Below, piece after piece: positions 1 to 8,377 of a stretch of DNA of 64,000 bases. The position numbers were made by a program, and so were the translations under genes. The notes below the pieces were generated by a model. That model was given only the letters and a program-made list of their open reading frames with translations, ran no database searches and was not told the DNA's origin. Origin of the DNA: Streptomyces iranensis (GTDB lineage Bacteria > Actinomycetota > Actinomycetes > Streptomycetales > Streptomycetaceae). Location of the stretch: contig NZ_JAGGLR010000031.1 in the NCBI RefSeq assembly GCF_017874715.1, forward strand, positions 1 through 64,000, in the 5' to 3' direction. Each line of letters opens with the position of its first letter. The first letter of the stretch is position 1.

Positions 1-2
1 GC

Positions 3-83
3 GACATCGCCCGCGACCTCACGATCTGGATGGCCGCCCGCGACTTCCCCGGACGGCCAACCAGGCAGGTCAGCGAGTTCTAA
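3..83 (+). CDS. C-terminal end of an unidentified protein (5' truncated by window edge)
   Basis: An open frame enters from the left edge and ends at the TAA at 81-83, giving about 26 residues that finish in a polar tail (RQVSEF). It lies just before and convergent to the LysR gene, with only 8 bases between the two stops. The piece is too short to assign to a family, and I only infer that it is coding from the frame and high GC at third positions. Confidence 0.4.
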   Translation, partial: DIARDLTIWMAARDFPGRPTRQVSEF

Positions 84-91
84 AACACGGC

Positions 92-991
92 CTAGCCGAA
101 GTCGGTGATCAGCTCGTGGAACAGGTCGTGCACGGCATGGGCGGGCTCCGACAGCGGCTGATGGTCGGAGGTGCAGAGGGAGAGCTTGACCTGGATGGCC
201 GGCTCGACGATCCGCCGTACCTCCAGGTTCCGCACATCGAGGATGGCGCGCGCCGCCGACCAGGGCAGCACCGTCGCCCCGAGATCCGCGCCCACGGCGC
301 TGACCAGGGTCAGGACCGATTCGAGCTCACCGATCACCCGGGGCTGGAGCGACGCCTGCTGGAACGCGGCTTCCACCACCTGGCGGATGGTGTGAATGCG
401 GCTGGGCAGCAGCAGACCGACGTCGACCAGTTCCTTCAGCGCCACCTCACCCTCCCCGCCCGGAATGTCCGCGCCCGGGGCGGCGATCAGAAACAGATCC
501 TCGGTGCGCAGCGGCTCGAACTGCACCCCCCGGAGCGGACCGGCCCCGTAGATGAAGGCCATGTCCATCCGGCCGGTCATGATCGCTTCGCTGATGACCC
601 CGCCGAAGTTCTCGTTGATGTGCAGCAGGATGTCGGGGTAGCGCTCGCGCACGCTCCTGAGCAGCGGAAGCGCGAGCGCCGCGCCCATGCTGTACGGGGC
701 CAGGCCCACCGAGACACTGCCGGCCGGGGTCCGTCCCGAGACATCGACCGCCGCATGTGCCAGATCGACCTGGCGCAGGATGAGCTGCGCGTGCCGGTAC
801 AGCGCCCGGCCCGCTTCGGTGGGCGCCACCCCGCGTTTGCTGCGGATCAGCAGTTGCTGTTTGAACTGGGCTTCCAGCATGGAGAGTTGCTGGCTGAGCG
901 CGGGCTGGGCGATATGCAGGATGTCGGCCGCGCGCGTGATGCTCCCGGCGTCGACGATCTTCACGAACGAGTACAGACGCCTGGTGTCCAT
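92..991 (-). CDS. LysR family transcriptional regulator
   Basis: The protein has 299 residues, the standard LysR length. Residues 1-60 form the winged helix-turn-helix (a SITRAADILHIAQPALSQQ-type recognition segment followed by GRAL), and the rest is the periplasmic-binding-like effector domain. The gene is divergent from the pxpA-like gene that begins a seven-gene catabolic run at 1325. By the usual LysR arrangement it is the probable activator of that run, responding to the substrate or an intermediate. The ATG at 991 was chosen because the MDTRRLYSFVKIVDAGS start matches the family's usual N-terminus. The effector is unknown. Confidence 0.9.
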   Translation of the reverse strand: MDTRRLYSFVKIVDAGSITRAADILHIAQPALSQQLSMLEAQFKQQLLIRSKRGVAPTEAGRALYRHAQLILRQVDLAHAAVDVSGRTPAGSVSVGLAPYSMGAALALPLLRSVRERYPDILLHINENFGGVISEAIMTGRMDMAFIYGAGPLRGVQFEPLRTEDLFLIAAPGADIPGGEGEVALKELVDVGLLLPSRIHTIRQVVEAAFQQASLQPRVIGELESVLTLVSAVGADLGATVLPWSAARAILDVRNLEVRRIVEPAIQVKLSLCTSDHQPLSEPAHAVHDLFHELITDFG

Positions 992-1324
992 GGATGGGCC
1001 TCCAGCCTCAGCGGAGTCTCATGGTAGGCCCACGGCGTCCGTCGGACGGTGGCGCGTGTGGGCCAGGTCATATCCAGCGGCGATTACGTCAGATCGAACG
1101 CGTATTTGCCGCCACCCGACAGCGGGATTAGGTTCACCGAAACACGGATTCCGGGGCCACTCGACCGCGGGAAACCGTGCCATTCCGCGGCGACCGCGGA
1201 AATGCCGACGACCCGGTCAACGCCGTGAACGCGAGTCGGGAGCGGACGCTGACCAGCCGGTTTACGGAGCCGAAAACGAAGAAGCGGCGATGTCGCCTTT
1301 TTCTTCCATTGTCTGGAGGACGTC
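992..1324. promoter_or_regulatory. Divergent control region between lysR and the pxp-like operon
   Basis: This 333-base gap separates the LysR gene from the operon it probably controls, so both promoters should lie here. No coding frame looks real. The only clear structure is the stem-loop at 1278-1306, just before the ribosome binding site GGAGG (1316-1320). I could not pick out a convincing T-N11-A LysR box by eye. Confidence 0.5.
1278..1306 (+). promoter_or_regulatory. Leader stem-loop upstream of pxpA-like gene (possible attenuator)
   Basis: GAAGAA (1278-1283) and TTCTTC (1301-1306) flank an inner GGCGA/TCGCC stem with a two-base loop, with a run of T on the 3' side. The hairpin sits about 10 bases before the Shine-Dalgarno sequence of the first operon gene. 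It could act as a terminator-like attenuator or a translation control element; there is no direct evidence of function. Confidence 0.4.
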
Positions 1325-2158
1325 ATGAAGCACATGGTCGATCTCGTGGCAGATCTGGGCGAGGGGTTCGGCGCCTACACCATGGGGGACGACGAAGCGC
1401 TGCTGGACGTGCTGACATCGGCCAATATCGCATGCGGATTCCACGCGGGAGACCCGCGGATCATGGACGCGACCGTCCGCCACTGTGTCCGGCGCGGTGT
1501 CGCCGTGGGCGCACACCCCAGCTTTCCCGATCTCGTCGGCTTCGGCCGCCGGGCGATGGAGCTGACCCCGGACGAGGTCCGGACCGACACGCTGTACCAG
1601 ATCGGGGCCCTGCGGGCGTTCGCCACCGCGCACCACACCCAGGTGCGCCATATCGCGCCGCACGGCCGCCTCGGCAATCTGGTGGCGACCCGGCCGGACT
1701 ACGCGGAGGCGGTGGCCGACGCCGTCGAGTCGCTCGGCCGGTCGCTGATCGTCCTGGCTCAGGACGGCGCCCTCGCCGATGCCGCGCGCGCCCGTGGCCT
1801 GCGGGTCGGCATCGTCGGGATCGCCGACCGGGCCTACCGCGACGACGGCACGCTGGTGCCCAGGAGCGAACCCGGTGCGGTGATCCACGACCCGGGCGAG
1901 ATCGCCGAGCGGACCGTCCGGATGGTCACCGAAGGGGTGGTGCGCACCGTCGGCGGGCGTGACCTCCCGGTCGAGTGCGACACCGTGCTGCTGCACGGCG
2001 ACACCCCCGGGGCCATCACGCTCGCACACCGGATACGCGGCGAACTCCTCGCCGACGGCGTGCGGATCGCCCCGCTGGCCGACGTCCTGGACGCCAAGGC
2101 GGGCGCCACGGCCAGCGACGCCAGGCCCGGCGACGCCACGACCGGTGTGAGCGCCTGA
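1325..2158 (+). CDS. pxpA: LamB/YcsF family protein, 5-oxoprolinase subunit A-like
   Basis: The protein has 277 residues, slightly longer than typical PxpA. Family hallmarks are visible: DLGEGFG near the start, NIACGFHAGDP around residue 40, and ADRAYRDDGTLVPRSEPGAV around residue 180. PxpA is the subunit that opens the lactam ring in the PxpABC 5-oxoprolinase. The usual VKPHGALYN motif reads IAPHGRLGN here, so the conserved lysine is lost, which argues for a substrate other than plain 5-oxoproline. GGAGG at 1316-1320 supports the ATG at 1325. The gene is first in a run with pxpB- and pxpC-like genes (1 base, then an 8-base overlap), a transporter, an SDR, an aminotransferase and an aldolase. 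Confidence 0.85.
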   Translation: MKHMVDLVADLGEGFGAYTMGDDEALLDVLTSANIACGFHAGDPRIMDATVRHCVRRGVAVGAHPSFPDLVGFGRRAMELTPDEVRTDTLYQIGALRAFATAHHTQVRHIAPHGRLGNLVATRPDYAEAVADAVESLGRSLIVLAQDGALADAARARGLRVGIVGIADRAYRDDGTLVPRSEPGAVIHDPGEIAERTVRMVTEGVVRTVGGRDLPVECDTVLLHGDTPGAITLAHRIRGELLADGVRIAPLADVLDAKAGATASDARPGDATTGVSA

Positions 2159-2159
2159 G

Positions 2160-2873
2160 ATGGGCGGCGACATCGTGATCGCGGACTGCGGTGACTCGGC
2201 CATCGTGGTCAAGGCCGTGGACGGGGACACCGCCCGCGCCTGGCACACCGTGCACGCCCTGGCCGACGCGTTCGAGGCGGCCCGGCCCGGCGGGGTGTAC
2301 GGCATCGTGCCCACCTACGACTCGCTGCTGATCGAGTTCGACTGCTTCCACACCGATCACACGACGGTACGGCGTGCCCTGCGCCACGAGGCCGACCGGC
2401 TCGGCGAGCGCTCCTTTCCGGCGACACGCTCCCGGCGCTTCGTGGTGCCGGTGGTGTACGGCGGTGACCACGGCCCCGATCTGCCCCTGGTCGCCGAGCA
2501 GTTGGGGCTGACCGAGCATGAGGTGGTGGCGTTGCACTCCGCGGCCCCGCTCACCGTACGCTGCCTCGGAGCCCCGGCGGCGGCCCCGATGATGGACGGC
2601 CCCGCCTTCCCGAGGCCCGTCCCACGGCTGGCCTCGCCACGCATCAGCGTCGTGCCCGGCTCGATCGCGGTGGCCGGGCGGCAGGCCGTCGTCTCGCCCA
2701 TGCCCTCGCCCGGCGGCTGGCCACTGCTGGGCCGTACACCGCTGCGCGTCCTCGACCTCGACGCCGAGCCACTGGCCCCGTACCGGCCCGGTGACACCTT
2801 CCAGTTCGTGCCGATCGACCCGGCGCGGTGGGACGAGCACGCGGGCACCCCCCTGGCGGCCGCCCATGGCTGA
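2160..2873 (+). CDS. pxpB: KipI/PxpB family protein, 5-oxoprolinase subunit B-like
   Basis: This 237-residue member of the allophanate-hydrolase-subunit-1 (KipI) family shows the PVVYGGDHGPDL and SPGGWPLLGRTPL blocks. PxpB works with PxpC to phosphorylate the lactam so that PxpA can hydrolyse it. The usual GFxPGFxYL segment in the middle is replaced by GAPAAAPMMDGP, a second departure from the standard 5-oxoprolinase set. It starts one base after the pxpA-like stop and overlaps the pxpC-like start, so translation is probably coupled. Confidence 0.85.
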   Translation: MGGDIVIADCGDSAIVVKAVDGDTARAWHTVHALADAFEAARPGGVYGIVPTYDSLLIEFDCFHTDHTTVRRALRHEADRLGERSFPATRSRRFVVPVVYGGDHGPDLPLVAEQLGLTEHEVVALHSAAPLTVRCLGAPAAAPMMDGPAFPRPVPRLASPRISVVPGSIAVAGRQAVVSPMPSPGGWPLLGRTPLRVLDLDAEPLAPYRPGDTFQFVPIDPARWDEHAGTPLAAAHG

Positions 2874-3846
2874 CACCCTGACAGTTCACCGCGCGGGGCT
2901 CGCCACCGTGCAGGACCTCGGCCGCTTCGGCCACTCCCGCTACGGACTGCCGGTCAACGGAGCACTCGACCAGCACTCCGCCCGCGTGGCCAATGTGCTG
3001 GCCGGAAACGACGAGGGCGCGCCGCTGATCGAAATCACCGCACTGGACTTCAGCTGTACCCCCTCCACGGATGTGCTGATCGCGGTGACCGGCGCGCCCG
3101 CCGAGTTGACCGTGGGCGGCGTCCGGCGCGACCAGTGGGAGCCGGTTTCGGTACCCGCCGGGGAGACCATCGCCGTCACCGGCATCCGGCTGGGCCTGCG
3201 GGTCTACCTGGCCGTTCTCGGCTCGGTGGAGACCCCGTCCCTGCTCGGCAGCTGCGCCCCCGACACCATCCTGGGCTTCGCGCAGACCCTGCGCGGCGAC
3301 GATGAGCTGGCCTTGCGTACGCACTGCCCGCCGATCGACCACCCGGTGTTCCGGATACCGCTGTTCCGGCTGAACGCGCCCGTGGCGCACTTCGGCGACT
3401 CCTGGACCATCGATGTGACCGACGGTCCCGACCTGGAGGAATTCGGCGACACCGCCGAGCGGCTGTTCCGGTCGGCGTTCACCGTGACCCCGCGGAGCAA
3501 CCACATCGGGCTGCGCCTGAGCGGTGATGTGCCACGGCGGACGACGAGCGGCGAACCGCTCTCCCGGGGGGTGCCCGTCGGCGCGGTCGAGGTGCCCGCG
3601 GGCGACGAACTGCTCGTCCTGCACCGCGGCCGCGGTGTCACCGCCGGATACCCGGTGCTCGCGGTGGTGACGGCCACGGGTCTGTCCGCGCTCGGGCAGG
3701 CCAGACCCGGCCAGTCCATCCGGTTCCGGCGCCGTACGGTCGCCGACGCCGTGAGCGCCCACCGAGCCCAGCGCCACGCCATCCACGCGCTCAAGTCCCG
3801 TGTGCGCACGGCCTTCGACGCCCTCCGCATCCCCGCCACCCCCTGA
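2866..3846 (+). CDS. pxpC: KipA/PxpC family protein, biotin-dependent carboxyltransferase-type, 5-oxoprolinase subunit C-like
   Basis: The protein has 326 residues if translation starts at the ATG at 2866, which overlaps the upstream stop by 8 bases. The frame is open further upstream, but this start is the one that yields the family N-terminus (VQDLGRFGHSRYGLPVNGALD). The allophanate-hydrolase-subunit-2 fold is recognisable in that segment and in the following AN.L.GN and LGS motifs. The KipA/PxpC subunit pairs with KipI/PxpB to form the ATP-dependent half of the enzyme. Position and overlaps show all three subunits are made together. Confidence 0.87.
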   Translation: MADTLTVHRAGLATVQDLGRFGHSRYGLPVNGALDQHSARVANVLAGNDEGAPLIEITALDFSCTPSTDVLIAVTGAPAELTVGGVRRDQWEPVSVPAGETIAVTGIRLGLRVYLAVLGSVETPSLLGSCAPDTILGFAQTLRGDDELALRTHCPPIDHPVFRIPLFRLNAPVAHFGDSWTIDVTDGPDLEEFGDTAERLFRSAFTVTPRSNHIGLRLSGDVPRRTTSGEPLSRGVPVGAVEVPAGDELLVLHRGRGVTAGYPVLAVVTATGLSALGQARPGQSIRFRRRTVADAVSAHRAQRHAIHALKSRVRTAFDALRIPATP

Positions 3847-3927
3847 CACCTTCTTCTGGCCCGTCCCCTCCCAGCTGTGCGTGATCCGTCCCCACCAGCC
3901 CTGCCCCGCCAGCAGAAAAGAGACATC

Positions 3928-5244
3928 ATGACCGCCGTCGCCGCTCAGCCGGCCTCCCATGCCGTCGATCCCAGAACCGCGAGGAAGGTGACGCTCGCCG
4001 GGTGTGTCGGCATCTTCGCCGAGCTCTACGACAACGGCATCTTCGGTTTCATGGCGGGCACGTTGGGCGCCGTCTTCTTCCCGGACGCCACCAACGCGGT
4101 ACAGGTGCAGCTCGTCTTCCTCGGATACGCCGTCTCGTTCTTCTTCCGCCCCCTCGGCGGCATCATCTGCGGCCACCTCGGTGACCGCATGGGCCGGCAG
4201 CGGATGCTCGTCTTCGTCATCATGCTGATCAGCGTGGCGACGGCGGCGATCGGCCTGCTGCCGACGTACGCGGGCATCGGTGTGGCCGCCCCCGCGCTGC
4301 TGATCCTGCTGCGGGTGCTCCAGGGCTTCTCCGTCGGTGGCGAGGCATCGGGCGCGATGACCTTCCTCGCGGAGCACGCCCCCGAGGGCAAACGCGGCCT
4401 GTACACCAGCTACGCGCAGATCGCCTCGTTCCTCTCCCTGCTGACCGGCACGCTGATCGCGGCGGGCATGACCAGCGGCCTCGGGGCGGACGCCATGGAG
4501 TCCTACGGCTGGCGCATTCCGTTCCTGCTGGCCATTCCGCTGGGCATCGCCGGGCTCTACATCCGCAAGCGCATCAGCGACACGCCGAACTTCACCCGGC
4601 TGAGGGAGGAGGGCGGGCTGTCCAAGAACCCGCTCAAGGAGGCGTTCGCCTCCGCCGAGCACCGCCGCGCGATGGTGCTCGCCCTGTTCATCCCGCTCAT
4701 GAACGGATCCGGCTACTACGTGCTGTTCAGCTATATGCCGACCTTCATGAGCGGTGAGCTGCACTTCGGCAAGGTGCAGAGTCTGCTGGTCACCGCGGCC
4801 AGCCTGGTGACCATCTCCCTCGCCATCCCGTTCATGGGCGCGCTCTCCGACCGGATCGGGCGGAAGAAGGTACTCATGGCCGCCGCCATCGCCATGGCCA
4901 TCGCGGGTGTGCCCTGTTACCTGCTCATCGGCACGGGCAATGTGGCGCTGGCCGTCATCGGCGCATGCGTCATGGCCGCCATCTTCGCGGGCCACACCGG
5001 CGTCATCCACATCCTGCTCGTCGAACTCTTCCCCACCCGGGTGCGCTACTCCGCCTACGGTCTGGGCTACAACATCTCCTCGGCCCTGTTCGGGGGCACC
5101 GCGCCCCTGCTGATGGCCTTCCTCATCAGCCGTACCGGCAACGTCACCATGCCCGCCTTCTACGCGGTCATCACCGCCCTCGGCACGCTCATCGCCGTCT
5201 CCCGGGTGTCGGACAGGGCCCATCTGCCGCTGCGCGACGCGTAA
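3928..5244 (+). CDS. MFS transporter, metabolite:H+ symporter (MHS/ShiA/ProP-like) family
   Basis: A 438-residue membrane protein with about 12 hydrophobic segments. The loop signature RPLGGIICGHLGDRMGRQRML (two adjacent blocks) and a second SDRIGRKK loop place it in the metabolite:proton symporter branch, which imports carboxylates, betaines and similar acids. The ATG at 3928 was preferred over the upstream in-frame start at 3877 because membrane segment 1 follows at the right distance and an AAAAGAG purine stretch precedes it. Its position between the pxp-like genes and the downstream enzymes suggests it imports the operon's substrate. Confidence 0.87.
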   Translation: MTAVAAQPASHAVDPRTARKVTLAGCVGIFAELYDNGIFGFMAGTLGAVFFPDATNAVQVQLVFLGYAVSFFFRPLGGIICGHLGDRMGRQRMLVFVIMLISVATAAIGLLPTYAGIGVAAPALLILLRVLQGFSVGGEASGAMTFLAEHAPEGKRGLYTSYAQIASFLSLLTGTLIAAGMTSGLGADAMESYGWRIPFLLAIPLGIAGLYIRKRISDTPNFTRLREEGGLSKNPLKEAFASAEHRRAMVLALFIPLMNGSGYYVLFSYMPTFMSGELHFGKVQSLLVTAASLVTISLAIPFMGALSDRIGRKKVLMAAAIAMAIAGVPCYLLIGTGNVALAVIGACVMAAIFAGHTGVIHILLVELFPTRVRYSAYGLGYNISSALFGGTAPLLMAFLISRTGNVTMPAFYAVITALGTLIAVSRVSDRAHLPLRDA

Positions 5245-5326
5245 CGCCGGGCCGCTCCACGACCCGGACCACCCGCCCGCCGCTCCCTCACCCGAACCAT
5301 CCCCATCTCCAAGGAGTGCAGGACAT

Positions 5327-6070
5327 ATGCCCTTTTCCGACTACAAGACCGCACTGGTGACCGGCGCCTCAACCGGTATCGGGGCGGTGGTCGTCGAACG
5401 GCTGGCCAAGCAGGGCCTCGAGGTCCACGCGCTCGCCCGCGACGCCGGGCGGCTGGACGACCTCGCCCGGCGGACCGGTTGCGTTCCCCACGCCGTCGAC
5501 ATCACGGACACCTCCGCGCTCACCGGGGAACTGCACGGCGTCGACGTCGACCTGCTCGTCAACAACGCCGGGGTATCGCGCTCCGGAAACATCCTCACCG
5601 CCGACGAGTTCGCCATCGACGAGCAGATAGCGGTCAACGTCCAAGCCGTTCTGCACCTGGTACGGCTGGTCATGCCCGGGATGGTCGCACGCGACCTCGG
5701 ACACATCGTGAACATCAGCTCCATCGCCGCCGTCTACAACTTCGGCGGAAACACCATCTACCACGCCACCAAATCGGCCGTGCACACCCTCTCCCGCCAG
5801 CTCCGGGTCGACGCGTACGGCCGCCGCATCCGGGTCACCGAGATCTGCCCCGGGCGGGTGGAAACGGAGATCTTCGGCCGGCTGCTGGGCGACATGGAGG
5901 AGGCGCGGCGGCAGTACTACGACGGCTACGAGTCGCTGAAGCCGGAGGACATCGCCGACGCCATCGAGTACGCGGTCGGATCACCGCGCCACGTGAACAT
6001 CGGCCATGTGGAGATCCTGCCCACCTTCCAGGTGCCCGGTGGCCTCAACTTCGAGCGGAGGACGGACTGA
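5327..6070 (+). CDS. Short-chain dehydrogenase/reductase (YdfG-like)
   Basis: A classical SDR of 247 residues: TGASTGIG cofactor loop near residue 10, NNAG around residue 82, catalytic Ser in NISSIAAV and YHATK around residue 145, then the CPGRVET segment. These enzymes oxidise or reduce hydroxy acids and 3-hydroxy amino acids with NAD(P). A Shine-Dalgarno AAGGAG precedes the ATG. It lies 82 bases after the transporter and directly abuts the aminotransferase. In this context it probably oxidises a hydroxyl of the substrate or an intermediate; the exact reaction is not evident. Confidence 0.88.
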   Translation: MPFSDYKTALVTGASTGIGAVVVERLAKQGLEVHALARDAGRLDDLARRTGCVPHAVDITDTSALTGELHGVDVDLLVNNAGVSRSGNILTADEFAIDEQIAVNVQAVLHLVRLVMPGMVARDLGHIVNISSIAAVYNFGGNTIYHATKSAVHTLSRQLRVDAYGRRIRVTEICPGRVETEIFGRLLGDMEEARRQYYDGYESLKPEDIADAIEYAVGSPRHVNIGHVEILPTFQVPGGLNFERRTD

Positions 6071-7270
6071 ATGAGCACCGCGCAGCGCGTGAGCCGCGTC
6101 AAGCCCTCACCGAGCACGGCGGCCGCCCAGCGGGTCCGGGAGCTGAAGGCCCAGGGCCTGGACATCCTCGACCTCACCGTGGGCGAGCCCGACTTCGACA
6201 CCCCCGACCATGTGAAGGACGCCGCGATCGAGGCGATGCGGCAGGGCGCCACCAAGTACACCCCCGTCAACGGCACCCCGCAGCTGCGGGCCGCCATCGC
6301 GGACCGGCTCCGGCTGCGCCACGGACTGGACTGTCCCGGAGACCGGATCGTGGTCGGCGGCGGCGGGAAGCAGGTCATCTTCCTCGCCCTGATGGCTACC
6401 CTGGACGCGGGTGACGAGGTCGTCATCCCCGCCCCGTACTGGGTGTCCTACCCGGACATGGTGCTCGCCAACGACGGCACACCGGTCATCGTGGACTGCC
6501 CGGAGGCGGACGGGTTCAAGCTGACCCCCGAGCGGCTCGCCCCGGCCCTCACCGACCGCACCCGCTGGGTCGTCCTCAACTCCCCGGGCAACCCTACGGG
6601 CGCCGCCTACACCGCCGGGGAACTGCGCGCGCTCGCCGAGGTGCTGCTCGACCACCCACACGTCCAGGTGCTCACCGACGAGATCTATGACGAGATCTGG
6701 TACGGGCCGGGCCGCGTCCCCAGCATGGCGGGCGTCGAACCGCGCCTGGCCGACCGGGTCTTCCTCACCAACGGCGTCTCCAAGACCTATGCGATGACCG
6801 GCTGGCGGATCGGATACGGCGCGGGCAACGCCGAACTCGTCGGCGCCGTCAACACCCTGCAGTCCCAGATCTCCTCGTGCCCCTCGTCCATCAGCCAGGC
6901 CGCCGCCACCGCCGCCCTCACCGGCGATCAGAGCTTCGTCCGCGACTGCGTGTCCGTCTACCGCGGGCGCCGCGACGACGTGGTCAAACGGATCAATGAC
7001 ACCCCCGGTCTCTCCTGCACCCCGCCCAGCGGTGGCTTCTACGCCTTCGTCAACTGCGCCGGAGTCATCGGCAGGCGCACCCCGTCCGGCGACGAGATTC
7101 GCACCGGTGAGGACTTCGCCGCCCATCTGCTGGAGTCACGGCGGGTGGCGGTGATCCACGGCGCCGCGTACGGCGCACCGGGGTACTTCCGCGTCTCCTT
7201 CGCGGCCTCCCACGACATCCTCACCGCGGCCTGCGAGGGCATCGCCCGCGCCTGTGCGGACCTTTCCTGA
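6071..7270 (+). CDS. Class I/II pyridoxal-phosphate aminotransferase (aspartate aminotransferase-like)
   Basis: The 399 residues and motifs fit the I-gamma aspartate aminotransferase group: LTVGEPDFDTP, SPGNPTGA, DEIYDEI, and SKTYAMTGWRIGYGAG, which carries the cofactor lysine. The start ATG follows the SDR stop without a gap, implying translational coupling. The expected reaction is transfer of an amino group from a dicarboxylic amino acid to a 2-oxo acid. After lactam opening by PxpABC-like enzymes, a glutamate-type product would be the natural substrate, and the resulting 2-oxo acid would feed the aldolase encoded next. Confidence 0.88.
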   Translation: MSTAQRVSRVKPSPSTAAAQRVRELKAQGLDILDLTVGEPDFDTPDHVKDAAIEAMRQGATKYTPVNGTPQLRAAIADRLRLRHGLDCPGDRIVVGGGGKQVIFLALMATLDAGDEVVIPAPYWVSYPDMVLANDGTPVIVDCPEADGFKLTPERLAPALTDRTRWVVLNSPGNPTGAAYTAGELRALAEVLLDHPHVQVLTDEIYDEIWYGPGRVPSMAGVEPRLADRVFLTNGVSKTYAMTGWRIGYGAGNAELVGAVNTLQSQISSCPSSISQAAATAALTGDQSFVRDCVSVYRGRRDDVVKRINDTPGLSCTPPSGGFYAFVNCAGVIGRRTPSGDEIRTGEDFAAHLLESRRVAVIHGAAYGAPGYFRVSFAASHDILTAACEGIARACADLS

Positions 7271-7287
7271 ACACCTCAAGGAGCCAC

Positions 7288-7962
7288 ATGCTGCGCGTCA
7301 CCACCCGGTTCGACCGGCCCGACCCCGCCCTCGTCGACCAGCTGAGCGGGTACTCCGCCGCCACCGTCCACGAGGCCCAGGGCCGCCTCGGGGCCCTGGA
7401 CTCCACCATCAAGCCGATCGATCCCACCATGTCGGTCTGCGGCCCCGCCTTCACCGTGCGCTGCGCGCCACGGGACAACATCATGCTCCAGGTGGCCATC
7501 GCCCACGCCCGCCCCGGCGATGTCATCGTGGTCTCCGCGGGCCAGTACGCCGAGGCGGGCTCCTTCGGCGATGTGCTGGCCAACGCGTGTGTGGCGAAGG
7601 GCCTGGGCGGTCTCATCACCGACACCGGTGTCCGCGACACACAGGAGCTGCGGAAGCTGGGTTTCCCGGTGTTCTCGTACAGCGTCAGCATGAAGGGCAC
7701 GGTCAAGGAGACCGTAGGCCCGATGGCCGAACCCGTCCTGATCGGCGGCGAGGTCGTCCGCCCGGGAGACGTGGTGCGCGCGGACGCCGACGGGGTCGTG
7801 GTGGTGCGCCGCGAAGACCTGAAGGACGTCATAGCCAGGTCCCAGGCCCGCGTCGACGCGGAAGACGCGTATATCGCCGCCTACCGCGCGGGGAAGAGCG
7901 TGATCGAGGTCAGCCGGCTGGCGGCGGTACTGGAGGCCAAGGGGCTCGTCATCGACGAGTAG
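7288..7962 (+). CDS. RraA-like / 4-hydroxy-4-methyl-2-oxoglutarate (HMG/CHA) aldolase family protein
   Basis: A 224-residue member of the RraA/demethylmenaquinone-methyltransferase-like family. GGLITDTGVRDTQEL contains the Arg-Asp pair that binds substrate and divalent metal in HMG/CHA aldolases. Such class II aldolases cleave 4-hydroxy-2-oxo acids to pyruvate plus a second oxo acid. AAGGAG precedes the ATG at 7288. As the last gene of the run it probably makes the final carbon-carbon cleavage. RraA proteins proper (RNase E inhibitors) are less likely given the metabolic context. Confidence 0.85.
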   Translation: MLRVTTRFDRPDPALVDQLSGYSAATVHEAQGRLGALDSTIKPIDPTMSVCGPAFTVRCAPRDNIMLQVAIAHARPGDVIVVSAGQYAEAGSFGDVLANACVAKGLGGLITDTGVRDTQELRKLGFPVFSYSVSMKGTVKETVGPMAEPVLIGGEVVRPGDVVRADADGVVVVRREDLKDVIARSQARVDAEDAYIAAYRAGKSVIEVSRLAAVLEAKGLVIDE

Positions 7963-8012
7963 CGCCGGGGTGGCGCGCGGCAGGTCCGCAGCTTCGCGAA
8001 CGGATCGTGAGG

Positions 8013-8300
8013 CTACAGCTTCTCGAAGGGATCGTGGTTCGCGAGCAGCTGCTCCACCCGCGCCTGATCGACCCGGCTGACGATCTGCCCGGCCTCCTGC
8101 CGGTCCCGGATCACCTTGGCCAGGGTGAAGGCGGAGGTCACCAGGTAGAGCACGGAGATGGCGAGGAAGCCGCGCACCCAGGCGTTGGCGCTCAGCTGGA
8201 AGATGCCGACGGCGGTGGCGGCCATGGCGACGGCGAAGGACGCGATCGCCTGACCGTAGAACGCGGCCGTGCTCTGCTGCTTGACCGGTGTCTCACTCAT
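8013..8300 (-). CDS. YiaA/YiaB family inner membrane protein
   Basis: The protein has 95 residues from the ATG at 8300 (MSETPVKQQS). A further in-frame ATG at 8336 would add 12 residues, and neither start has a clear Shine-Dalgarno sequence. Two hydrophobic helices (about residues 15-35 and 43-65) separated by a short SANAWVRG loop are typical of the YiaAB two-helix domain. The C-terminal tail is charged and cytoplasmic-like. Function is unknown for the family, and no operon partner is evident. Confidence 0.75.
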   Translation of the reverse strand: MSETPVKQQSTAAFYGQAIASFAVAMAATAVGIFQLSANAWVRGFLAISVLYLVTSAFTLAKVIRDRQEAGQIVSRVDQARVEQLLANHDPFEKL

Positions 8301-8377
8301 GCGGACAAGGATGGGCGGATGCGGTCGGCTCCGCATCCGCCCGGATACTCAGGTACGTACTCAGACGTCGGGCGCCG

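Noticed and set aside
2644..5223. Long open frame of 859 codons on the minus strand across the pxp-like genes and transporter
   Set aside because: It is a shadow of the real plus-strand genes: Arg/Gly/His-rich composition, no domain, and typical of GC-rich DNA where the opposite strand lacks stops.
7288..7962. RraA regulator of RNase E
   Set aside because: The Arg-Asp aldolase motif and its position at the end of a catabolic operon favour the HMG/CHA aldolase role.
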